In this document: positions 57,100-64,000 of the stretch, in pieces
Layout of the letters: every line of letters begins with the position of its first letter
Numbering within the stretch: position 1 is the first letter of the stretch
Assembly: GCA_036488085.1 (NCBI GenBank)
Contig: DASXHZ010000076.1
Coordinates: 81,679-145,678 of the forward strand
Reading direction: 5' to 3'
DNA: 64,000 nucleotides
Source: DASXHZ01 sp036488085
GTDB taxonomy: Bacteria; Acidobacteriota; Thermoanaerobaculia; Gp7-AA8
Program-made: the position numbers and the translations under genes
Notes under the pieces: model-generated
The model's database searches: none
The model's input: the letters and a program-made list of their open reading frames with translations, nothing else
Told to the model about the DNA's origin: nothing

Positions 57100-58633
57100 T
57101 CACGAGCCGGATGATAACCGCGACGACAGCCAGATACGCAAACCAATCGCCGAATCGAACATACGGCGTCACCGTCTTCTTCGCGGCAAACTTCGCCAGC
57201 AGAATCCCTTCGCGCCCCATCGGTATTTCCTGCATCACCTGCCCGGTCGGATCGACCCACGCCGAGATGCCGGTGGTCGCGGCGCGCAGCAGCCAGCGAT
57301 CGTCTTCGACGGCGCGGAGGCGCGCCTGGTTCAGGTGCTGCCGGGGCGCGGACGTGCCGTCGTACCAGGCGTCGTTCGTGATCGTCACGAGCACGTCGGC
57401 GCCGTGGAGCACCTGCGTCCGCGTGATCTGCGGATACACGACCTCGTAACAGATCGCCGGACCGTACGCGTGCTTCCCGCGTAGCGGCTTGTCGTTCGTC
57501 CCGAACTCGAAGTCCCCCACCTCATGGACGAGCTTATTCGCGAAGAAGAGCATCTTCCGTAGCGGCACATACTCGCCGAACGGGACGAGCCGGATCTTGT
57601 CGTAGTGGCCGATCGTCTTCCCGCCGCTGGCCAGGAACGCCGCGTTCCACAGCTTGTTCGGCTGCGACGGATCCTCGGCGACCGACCCGAGGATGATGTC
57701 GGCCTTGTGCTGCGCGGAGAACGCCTCGATCGAGTCGCGATAGAAGTCGGTCACGGCGTACGACAGCGGCACCGTCGATTCCGGCCAGATGATGACGTCC
57801 GCCCCCGCCTTCGACGCCGCTTCCGTCATCGCCATCATCCGCTGGAAGATGGCGATGACGTTCGCGTCGTTCCAACGCATCTCCTGCGAGATGTTCGGCT
57901 GCAGCAGCGCCGCGGTGTAGATCTGGTCGCGCGTGTCCATCGTGGCGACCTTTTCGCGGACATACCCGGTCGCCCACCAGACGAAGGTCACGATCGCCAC
58001 CGCGCTGGCGACCATCAGCCGCAGCATCGGATGCGGACGTTGCGTGATCAGCCACGTCGCGGTCACCGCCGGGAGCAGGACGAGAAATCCGAGAAAGTAT
58101 GGGCCGGCGAACCGGTCGATCTGGATGAGCGGCGTGTAGTCGACGACCGCCGCTCCGATGAGGTTCCAGGGAAAGCCGGTGAGCAGATACGTTCGAGCCA
58201 ACTCGATCGCCGCCCACGCGAGCGGGACGAGCAGCCACGGCAAGAACCGCTCGCGCAGCTTCAGCGCGTACACCACGAGCGTGAAGAGCGCACCGTACAA
58301 GCCGAGGTACACGGCCATCGCCACGAAGATCGCGACGCCGGTGGCATAGGGCAGTCCGCCGTAATGCGACATCACGCGCACGACCCACGGCACCATCAGG
58401 AGCCACGCGACGGCCTGCGACAGCCAGCCGAAGAGAAAGGCCTGCCGCGCGCTCTTGGCGTTCACGACCGCGTAGAGCAACGGCACGAACGCGACGAACG
58501 CGAGCCACGCGATCGAGTAGTCAGGAAACGCGAGCGCGAAGAGAACGCCTGAGAGGGCGGCGAGTCCGCAGTTCATCCCGAGCGTAGCGAGGGATCTCCG
58601 GAGCAGCCGCGATGGTCGTGATTCAGGCGCCAA
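57065..58633 (-). CDS. lnt: Apolipoprotein N-acyltransferase
   Basis: 522 residues. Six to seven N-terminal membrane helices (about 15-215), then a nitrilase-fold periplasmic domain with the Glu-Lys-Cys triad: VIIWPESTVPLSY (Glu), HYDKIRLVPFGEYVP (Lys) and PAICYEVVYP (Cys), and a final helix. Completes lipoprotein acylation, in keeping with the many lipoproteins here. The TTG start at 58633 is backed by TTGAGT-17-TATCCT ending eight bases upstream; ATG 58576 is an alternative. The C-terminal KFKIQNAE is encoded by a repeat. Confidence 0.95.
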   Translation of the reverse strand: MAPESRPSRLLRRSLATLGMNCGLAALSGVLFALAFPDYSIAWLAFVAFVPLLYAVVNAKSARQAFLFGWLSQAVAWLLMVPWVVRVMSHYGGLPYATGVAIFVAMAVYLGLYGALFTLVVYALKLRERFLPWLLVPLAWAAIELARTYLLTGFPWNLIGAAVVDYTPLIQIDRFAGPYFLGFLVLLPAVTATWLITQRPHPMLRLMVASAVAIVTFVWWATGYVREKVATMDTRDQIYTAALLQPNISQEMRWNDANVIAIFQRMMAMTEAASKAGADVIIWPESTVPLSYAVTDFYRDSIEAFSAQHKADIILGSVAEDPSQPNKLWNAAFLASGGKTIGHYDKIRLVPFGEYVPLRKMLFFANKLVHEVGDFEFGTNDKPLRGKHAYGPAICYEVVYPQITRTQVLHGADVLVTITNDAWYDGTSAPRQHLNQARLRAVEDDRWLLRAATTGISAWVDPTGQVMQEIPMGREGILLAKFAAKKTVTPYVRFGDWFAYLAVVAVIIRLVTNSKFKIQNAE

Positions 58634-58720
58634 TTGTCAGAAGGATATGGTTGATGTACACGCGACTCAAGAATGGAAACGCGGGCGGATACTCCGCTGA
58701 TCCCTCGCTACGCTCGGGAT
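58575..58720. repeat. 22-bp perfect inverted repeat around the lnt start
   Basis: 58575-58596 (starting ATCCCGAGCG) and 58699-58720 (GATCCCTCGC...) are exact reverse complements. The inner copy is in the lnt coding sequence (RRSLATLGM), the outer one in the gap before it. Confidence 0.9.
58642..58670 (-). promoter_or_regulatory. lnt promoter, leaderless
   Basis: Minus strand TTGAGT (58670-58665), 17-base spacer, TATCCT (58647-58642), then eight bases to the TTG start at 58633. Confidence 0.6.
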
Positions 58721-58731
58721 AAACCGCGGAG

Positions 58732-59217
58732 CTACTTCTTGTTGAAGAGGGCGTCGAACGCTTTGCGCGCGTCGTCCGGCGATTGATAGCGGCCGGCCTT
58801 GTCCGCGGAGAGGTCCCTTACGACTTTCGGTGCGAAGAGGGCGCATTCATTCGCCTTGTGTTTCGGGGAGACGCGCGCTTTGATCTCGGCGCGGCACTCC
58901 CACAACGTCGTCGTGTCGAAGAAGCGGCAGTTGCCGCAGGTGTGGAGATCGGCGCCGCACTTCCCGCACAGATCCAGGAAGGCCACTTCCTGACCGAGGC
59001 CTTGCCGCAGCTCGCCGCACGCATTGCACTTGAAAGCCTCGGGGCCGAATCCGCCGGCCGTGCGTCCGCGTGGCGCGCCTTCCAGGCGCGGGGGACGCAT
59101 CTCGGGACGCGGCGTCTGCGGCCGGTTGTTGCTGCTGCCGCTCGAATGGGAGCTGTAGCCGCCGCTGTCCTGATATCCACGATGTTTGTACTTCCTGTCG
59201 TCGCTCAAAAGGGTCAC
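58732..59217 (-). CDS. Zinc-ribbon protein with disordered N-terminus, hypothetical
   Basis: 161 residues. The first ~55 are low-complexity (SSHSSGSSNNRPQTPRPEMRPPR). Then three Cys pairs: FKCNACGEL, LDLCGKCGADLHTCGNC and ECRAEIKARVSPKHKANECALF, suggesting two zinc sites. C-terminal helix DDARKAFDALFNKK. No named family is recognised. GTG start overlaps the stop of a 48-residue membrane protein gene (GTGA), so translation is coupled. Confidence 0.75.
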   Translation of the reverse strand: MTLLSDDRKYKHRGYQDSGGYSSHSSGSSNNRPQTPRPEMRPPRLEGAPRGRTAGGFGPEAFKCNACGELRQGLGQEVAFLDLCGKCGADLHTCGNCRFFDTTTLWECRAEIKARVSPKHKANECALFAPKVVRDLSADKAGRYQSPDDARKAFDALFNKK

Positions 59218-59360
59218 CTCATGAAGTGATACACCACGCCCAACACCACCGCGATCACAATGAAGAAGAGCATCAGGCGCACCGCCACTTTCAGCAGCTT
59301 CAGCACCACCCAGATCACGAAGATGACGATCAGTACGCCAAGGATCTCGTACGTGGGCAT
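59214..59360 (-). CDS. 48-residue membrane protein, hypothetical
   Basis: Short frame ATG 59360 to TGA 59214. MPTYEILGVLIVIFVIWVVLKLLKVAVRLMLFFIVIAVVLGVVYHFMR: two hydrophobic segments separated by a Lys/Arg patch. Stop and next start overlap (GTGA), good evidence that it is translated with the zinc-ribbon protein. TACACT lies 14 bases upstream, a possible -10. Confidence 0.65.
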   Translation of the reverse strand: MPTYEILGVLIVIFVIWVVLKLLKVAVRLMLFFIVIAVVLGVVYHFMR

Positions 59361-59410
59361 GGCAGGACGCGGTTAGTGTAGCAGCCTTCTGGGGCGGATC
59401 ATTCCCGGCC

Positions 59411-60700
59411 TTACATCATCAGTCGGAGCGGCTGCTCGATGTACTGCCGGAGCGTTTTGAGAAACTCGGCACCGAGGGCGCCGTCGATGACGCGGTGATC
59501 GCAGGACATCGTGACCTTCATCCGATCGCGCACGACGATCTGTCCGTTGACGACGACCGGGCGCTGCTCCGCCGCGCCGATCGCGACGATGGCGGAGTTC
59601 GGCGGATTGATGATCGCCGTGAACTCCTCGATCCCCCACGCGCCGAGGTTCGAGATCGTGAACGTCGACCCCTGGTACTCGTTCGGGAGCAGCTTGCGGT
59701 TTTTTGCCTTCTCCGCGAGGGCGCGCACTTCCTTCGCGATGTCGGAAACGCGCTTCTGATCGGCGTTGCGGATGACCGGCGTGATCAAGCCCTCGGGAGT
59801 CGAGACCGCGACACCGACATGGATCTCGCCATGCTGCTCGATCGCATCGTCGCCCCACGACGCATTCACGTTCGGGTGATGGCCGAGCGAGAGCGCGATC
59901 GCGCGGATGATGAAATCGTTGAGACTGATCTTCGCCCCTTCGATGTCGGCGAGCTGCTGCCGCATCGAGACGAGCTGCGTGACGTCGTAGTCGACCGTGA
60001 GATAGAAGTGCGGGATCGGTCCGGTCGACTCGACGAGCCGCTTCGCGATCGTGCGCCGCATAGCGGAGAGCGGAATCGATTTCGACTCCAGCTTCGGTGT
60101 GGCGCCGGCAGTCTTACGGGCGGCGTTCTGAACGTCTTTCGCGACAATCCGCCCCTGCGGCCCGCTCCCTTGCAACGACTCGAGCGGCACGCCGAGATCC
60201 AAAGCCATGCGCCGCGCCAACGGCGACGAGCGGCGCCGCTCGGCACTGCCGGCCACGGGGATCGCGATCACATTCTGCGGCGGAACCGCCTGCGACTTGT
60301 CGCGCCGAGGGCCCTTCTGCTCGATCGCTTCCTGATACTCGCCGGTCGTGTGCTTGACGCTGTCCTTCTTGTCGGTCGCGCGCCTCTGTGTAGCGCCGCC
60401 GGCCTCGGCGGCGGGTGCCGTCTTATCGGCCGGCTTGGCCGAGGTCTTCTCCGCGGGCTTCTCGCCCGGCGCGAGGATCTGCGCCAGCGTCTCGCCCACC
60501 GGAACCATCTGACCTTCGTTGGCCTGCAGCTCGCCGAGCGTGCCATCCGCTTCCGCTTCGAGATCGAGATTCACCTTGTCGGTCTCGATCTCCAGCACCG
60601 GCTCGCCCTTCGTCACCTTGTCGCCCGCCTTCATGTACCAACGGACGACCTTCCCCTCGGTCATCGCGTCGCCGACCTTCGGCATGATGATCTCAGGCAT
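59411..60700 (-). CDS. pdhC: Dihydrolipoamide acyltransferase (E2 of a 2-oxoacid dehydrogenase complex)
   Basis: 429 residues. One lipoyl domain (1-80, lipoyl-Lys in ETDKV), an Ala/Lys/Pro linker, the E1/E3-binding domain (about 160-195: SSPLARRMALDLGVPLESLQGSGPQGRIVAKDV) and the catalytic domain ending SCDHRVIDGALGAEFL, with the catalytic His/Asp. Third gene of a tight operon; its ATG overlaps the E1-beta stop. E3 is not in the window. Pyruvate is the likely substrate given the E1 sequences, but acetoin or branched-chain forms are close relatives. Confidence 0.94.
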   Translation of the reverse strand: MPEIIMPKVGDAMTEGKVVRWYMKAGDKVTKGEPVLEIETDKVNLDLEAEADGTLGELQANEGQMVPVGETLAQILAPGEKPAEKTSAKPADKTAPAAEAGGATQRRATDKKDSVKHTTGEYQEAIEQKGPRRDKSQAVPPQNVIAIPVAGSAERRRSSPLARRMALDLGVPLESLQGSGPQGRIVAKDVQNAARKTAGATPKLESKSIPLSAMRRTIAKRLVESTGPIPHFYLTVDYDVTQLVSMRQQLADIEGAKISLNDFIIRAIALSLGHHPNVNASWGDDAIEQHGEIHVGVAVSTPEGLITPVIRNADQKRVSDIAKEVRALAEKAKNRKLLPNEYQGSTFTISNLGAWGIEEFTAIINPPNSAIVAIGAAEQRPVVVNGQIVVRDRMKVTMSCDHRVIDGALGAEFLKTLRQYIEQPLRLMM

Positions 60701-61682
60701 TGACGTACATCACTTTCTTGACCGCCGCGATGATCTCCGGCTCGTGCGGCGTGGCGAGCAGCTCGAGCGTCCGCGAGTACGGCATCGGAACGTCTTCCCC
60801 TGTCACGCGCGCGACCGGCGCGTCGAGCTCGTCGAACATCTCCTCGGTGAGGCTCGCCGCGATCTCGGCGGCGGCACCGAACGGCTTCCACTGCTCCTGC
60901 ACGACGATCGCACGATGCGTCTTCGCGATCGAGTCGAACGCCGGTTGCAGGTCGAGCGGACGAATGGAGCGAAGGTCGATCACCTCCGCTTCGATCCCTT
61001 CTTCCTGCGACATCTTCTCGGCGGCGATCAGCGAGAGCTGCATCATGCGGCCGTACGACACGATCGTGACGTCGCTTCCTTCCCGCGCCACGCACGCCTT
61101 TCCGAACGGCACGGTGAAATCGGGATCGTCGGGTACGTCGCCCTTCATCCCGTACAGCGACGCGCTCTCGAGGAAGATCACCGGATCCTTGCCGCGGATC
61201 GCAGTCTTGAGCATCCCCTTCGCGTCGGCCGGCGTTGCCGGGCAGACGACCGCCAGTCCGGGGAAGTGGCCGTAGAACGACTCGAAGCTCTGCGAGTGCT
61301 GCGCGGACAATTGCACGCCGGCGCCCTGCGGGCCGCGGATCACCATCGGAACATCGACCTGTCCGCCGGAGAAGTAGCGCACCTTCGCGGCGTGGTTCAG
61401 GATCTGGTCAGCGGCGACGATGGCGAAATTCATCGTCATCATCTCGACGATCGGTCTCAGCCCGAGCATCGCCATTCCGACCGCCGTCCCCGCCATTCCG
61501 GCCTCGGCGATCGGCGTGTCGATCACACGTTTCGGGCCGTACTTCTTCAGCATCCCGGCGGTGATGCGGAACGTTCCTTCGTAGACGCCGATGTCCTCGC
61601 CCATGATGAGGACGCTCGGGTCGCGGTCCATCTCTTCCATCATCGCGTCGCGGATCGCGTCGCGGTAGCTCTTCTCGCTCAT
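60693..61682 (-). CDS. pdhB: 2-oxoacid (pyruvate) dehydrogenase E1 component, beta subunit
   Basis: 329 residues of the transketolase-type beta chain: REAxR-like start SYRDAIRDAMMEEMDRDPSVLIMGEDIGVYEGTFRIT, DTPIAEAGMAGTAVGMAM, FAIVAADQILNHAAKVRYFSGG, GVQLSAQHSQSFESFYGHFPGLAVV and the C-terminal VTGEDVPMPYSRTLE. Forms an alpha2beta2 heterotetramer with the upstream gene. Overlaps both neighbours by four to eight bases. Confidence 0.95.
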   Translation of the reverse strand: MSEKSYRDAIRDAMMEEMDRDPSVLIMGEDIGVYEGTFRITAGMLKKYGPKRVIDTPIAEAGMAGTAVGMAMLGLRPIVEMMTMNFAIVAADQILNHAAKVRYFSGGQVDVPMVIRGPQGAGVQLSAQHSQSFESFYGHFPGLAVVCPATPADAKGMLKTAIRGKDPVIFLESASLYGMKGDVPDDPDFTVPFGKACVAREGSDVTIVSYGRMMQLSLIAAEKMSQEEGIEAEVIDLRSIRPLDLQPAFDSIAKTHRAIVVQEQWKPFGAAAEIAASLTEEMFDELDAPVARVTGEDVPMPYSRTLELLATPHEPEIIAAVKKVMYVNA

Positions 61683-62698
61683 TCGTTAGTCGCCATCACG
61701 TCGTCGAACAGCTCTTCCGGCGCCGGCACGTCGCTCTCTTCGGCGAACTTCACTGCCGCGGCGACGCGTGCCGCCGCCTCATCCTCGAACTTCTGGACGT
61801 CGCCATCGGTCAGCCCGCAGATCTCGCCGAGGCGGTTGCGGAGGATGCCGATCGGATCGCGGTGCTTGTGCTGTTCGACTTCGTCCTTCGATCGATACGG
61901 CTGCAGGATGTCGGCCGCGCCGTGGCCGGAGAAGCGATACGTGATCGCCTCGATGCAATATGGCTTGCCGGTATCGCGCACCTGCTGCACGACGCGGTCG
62001 GCGACGCCGCGAACCGCGAAGATGTCCTGGCCGTCCACCTTCTCCGTCGGGATGTTGTATGCGCGGACGCGTGCCGAGAGGTCGGTGAGCGCCGAGTGCC
62101 GGTCGATCGAAGTGCCCATCGCGTAGCCGTTGTTCTCGATGACGAAGATGATCGGACACATCCCCTGCTTGCCCCACAGCCCGGCCATGTTCATCGCCTC
62201 GTGGAACGAGCCGATGTTCATGGCGCCGTCGCCGAAGTAGCAGACACAGACGCGCTCCGTGTCGTTGTAGCGGAGCGCGTACGCGGCGCCGGTCGCCAGC
62301 GTCAGGTGTCCGCCGACGATGCCGTATCCGCCGTAGAAGCCGTGCTCGACGTCGAACAAATGCATCGAGCCGCCCTTGCCTTTCGACAGGCCGGTGCGCT
62401 TGCCGAAGAGCTCCGCCATGATCCTGTTCGGATCGGAGCCGCGCAGCAGCGTGTGCGCGTGGTCACGGTAGCCGGCGAAGACGATGTCGTCTTTCTGCAA
62501 CGCCGTGAGGATGCCGGAAGCGACGGCTTCCTGGCCGATGTAGACATGAAGGTATCCACCGATCTTGCCTTTGCGGAACTCGCGCTCCGTCGCCTCTTCG
62601 AAGCGGCGGACGAGAATCATCTGCCGCAGGATCTCAGTCCACTCGGGCGCGCAGGCGGGATCGATGGTTGCGGTTTGTTGCTCTCTGACCTCAGCCAT
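61679..62698 (-). CDS. pdhA: 2-oxoacid (pyruvate) dehydrogenase E1 component, alpha subunit
   Basis: 339 residues: ILVRRFEEATEREFRKGKIGGYLHVYIGQEAVASGI, YRDHAHTLLRG, and the thiamine-diphosphate motif GDGAMNIGSFHEAMNMAGLWG...IENNGYAMGTSIDRHSA (GDG...NN). Catalyses decarboxylation of the 2-oxo acid. First gene of the E1alpha-E1beta-E2 operon; 55 bases downstream of the MFS gene. Confidence 0.95.
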   Translation of the reverse strand: MAEVREQQTATIDPACAPEWTEILRQMILVRRFEEATEREFRKGKIGGYLHVYIGQEAVASGILTALQKDDIVFAGYRDHAHTLLRGSDPNRIMAELFGKRTGLSKGKGGSMHLFDVEHGFYGGYGIVGGHLTLATGAAYALRYNDTERVCVCYFGDGAMNIGSFHEAMNMAGLWGKQGMCPIIFVIENNGYAMGTSIDRHSALTDLSARVRAYNIPTEKVDGQDIFAVRGVADRVVQQVRDTGKPYCIEAITYRFSGHGAADILQPYRSKDEVEQHKHRDPIGILRNRLGEICGLTDGDVQKFEDEAAARVAAAVKFAEESDVPAPEELFDDVMATNE

Positions 62699-62753
62699 GA
62701 ATCTGTAAAGAGCCGTGCATACGGCGGGCCGGGATGATATCTCAGACCTCGGC

Positions 62754-64000
62754 CTACGCTTCGTCCAGGTTCATCCCCTTTGCGAAGTACACCGCGGCGA
62801 TGACGGCGAGCATGGCGCCGTTCACCGTCAGCGCGAGGGCGAGCGACCATCGCTGAATCACGAAGCCGGCGAGGAGGTTGCCGAGGGGCATGCCGCCGCG
62901 GAAGGCGAGCATGAAGATCGACATGACGCGGCCGCGCATGGCGTTGTCGGTCGCGAGCTGCACGAGGGAGCTGTAAAGCGAGACGACGCCGACGACGCAT
63001 GCGCCGGCGAAGAAACCGATCACCATGCTCGCGGCCAAGTTGTGCGACAGACCGAAGGCGATGAGCAGGATCGCGAACGCCAGTTGGAGCAGCAACGCGA
63101 TACGACCCTTGCGCTTGGCGTAGCCGGTCGCCGCCACGAAGATCGCACCGATCACCGAGCCGGCTCCGTACACCGCCTGCAGCACCGAGAGGCCGCGCGC
63201 GTCGAGCAGGAACTGCTTCGCCACGACCGGCAACATCGTGAAGAGCGGCATCCCGAAGAAGGTGCCGGCGAACGAGAGGAAGGTCAGCGTCAGCAGCGTG
63301 CGGTGGTGGATGACGAACGAGAACCCATCCTTCATCTCGTCCATCACGCCCCTCTTCGCCGCCGGCTGCACCTCGGGGATCTTGATCACGATGTACGCGA
63401 GGATCACGGCGAAAAACGAGAGGCCGTTGATGAAGAAGCACGCCGCGCCGCCCCACAGCGCGAACACCACGCCGCCCAGGGCCGGGCCGATCACGCGCGC
63501 GAGGTTGAACTGCATCGAGTTCATCGCGACGGCGTTCGGCACGTCCTCGCGACGGACGAGCATCGGCAGCAGCGACGCGTACGCCGGTCCGCTGAACGAC
63601 TGCGCGCTCCCGGTGAGGAACGACATCACGAGGATGTGCCAGATCTTCAGCGTCTTCGAGAAGATCAGAAATGCCAGCACGAACGCGAAAATCATCTGCG
63701 CCCACTGCGAGATGAGCATCACTTTGCGGCGCGGAATGCGGTCGGCGATCACGCCGCCAAACAGAGAGAAAAGAAGCATCGGGCCGGTAGCGAGGAAGCC
63801 GTCGAGCCCGAGGAGGAGCGCGGAGCCGCTGATCGTGTAGACAAGCCAGCCTTGCGCGAGCGCCTGCATGAACGTGCCACAGGTCGAGGTGAAGGCGCCG
63901 AGCCAGAGGAGCCGGAAATCGCGGTAGCGCAGCGCGCTGAACGTACGCGCGATCGGACCGAGGTCGCTCGCGGCCCGTACCTCCGACTCGATGGTCGGCT
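62754..64000 (-). CDS. MFS transporter (MFS_3/EntS-like), partial
   Basis: The frame is open to the right window edge, so the start lies outside. About 415 residues visible, beginning PTIESEVRAASDLGPIARTFSALRYRDFRLLWLGAFTSTCGTFMQALAQGWLVYTISGS, the typical MFS_3 N-terminus, followed by about ten to twelve membrane helices, the GGVIADRIPRRKVML loop-2/3 motif and a mid-protein cytoplasmic loop (EVQPAAKRGVMDEMKDGF). Probable drug or metabolite exporter; substrate unknown. Confidence 0.93.
   Translation of the reverse strand, partial: PTIESEVRAASDLGPIARTFSALRYRDFRLLWLGAFTSTCGTFMQALAQGWLVYTISGSALLLGLDGFLATGPMLLFSLFGGVIADRIPRRKVMLISQWAQMIFAFVLAFLIFSKTLKIWHILVMSFLTGSAQSFSGPAYASLLPMLVRREDVPNAVAMNSMQFNLARVIGPALGGVVFALWGGAACFFINGLSFFAVILAYIVIKIPEVQPAAKRGVMDEMKDGFSFVIHHRTLLTLTFLSFAGTFFGMPLFTMLPVVAKQFLLDARGLSVLQAVYGAGSVIGAIFVAATGYAKRKGRIALLLQLAFAILLIAFGLSHNLAASMVIGFFAGACVVGVVSLYSSLVQLATDNAMRGRVMSIFMLAFRGGMPLGNLLAGFVIQRWSLALALTVNGAMLAVIAAVYFAKGMNLDEA

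Overview
The window looks like chromosomal DNA of a GC-rich Gram-negative (diderm) bacterium, most like a soil Acidobacteriota. KDO 8-phosphate phosphatase, an LpxL-type acyltransferase, apolipoprotein N-acyltransferase and a TonB-family protein indicate an outer membrane. A tricorn-type protease, GSII-type glutamine synthetase, sigma/TPR pair and many secreted hypotheticals fit that phylum, but the assignment is inference from gene content only.

Layout. 0-4 kb: partial nucleotidyltransferase, TlpA-like lipoprotein, an AhpD-family gene with an in-frame UGA that is probably selenocysteine, rplY, prs, a frameshifted Uma2 gene and tRNA-Arg(CCG). 4-15.6 kb: FAD monooxygenase, sterol-desaturase-like enzyme, ECF sigma/TPR pair, D-amino-acid transaminase, SpoIIE-type phosphatase, a broken four-helix-bundle gene, a secreted phosphodiesterase, an orphan peptide-binding lipoprotein and MgtC. 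15.6-23.3 kb: repeat/hairpin region, glnII, diguanylate cyclase, thioesterase/SDR, and a LigD + polynucleotide-kinase repair pair. 23.4-32.6 kb: TonB-like protein, GS/GCS-fold ligase-like protein, two tandem EXORDIUM-like secreted proteins, PepQ, uracil-DNA glycosylase, Zn-dependent phospholipase-like protein, purH. 32.6-42.5 kb: DUF11 surface protein, kdsC-lpxL, two paralogous unknown proteins, tricorn protease and two small hypotheticals. 42.8-46.9 kb: an accessory island with a degenerate 20-bp tandem repeat, XRE regulator with palindromic operators, TIR-winged-helix protein, decayed PD-(D/E)xK gene and a DUF433/DUF5615 toxin-antitoxin pair. 46.9-64 kb: lipoprotein, proline dehydrogenase, ComF, outer-membrane-like protein, CBS protein, M19 dipeptidase, DsbA-like protein, NUDIX, glycosyltransferase, prfB with its programmed frameshift, lnt, the pyruvate-dehydrogenase-type E1alpha/E1beta/E2 operon and a partial MFS transporter.

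Two themes cut across the window. First, at least fourteen genes have a TANNNT box 6-9 bases before the start codon, often with no Shine-Dalgarno, which suggests widespread leaderless transcription; two other genes instead hide a strong Shine-Dalgarno inside a hairpin. Second, there are many palindromic repeats, each locus with its own short unit, plus a shared GGGAGAGGG/CCTCACCC REP-like family, one copy of which is inserted in frame in a glycosyltransferase gene.
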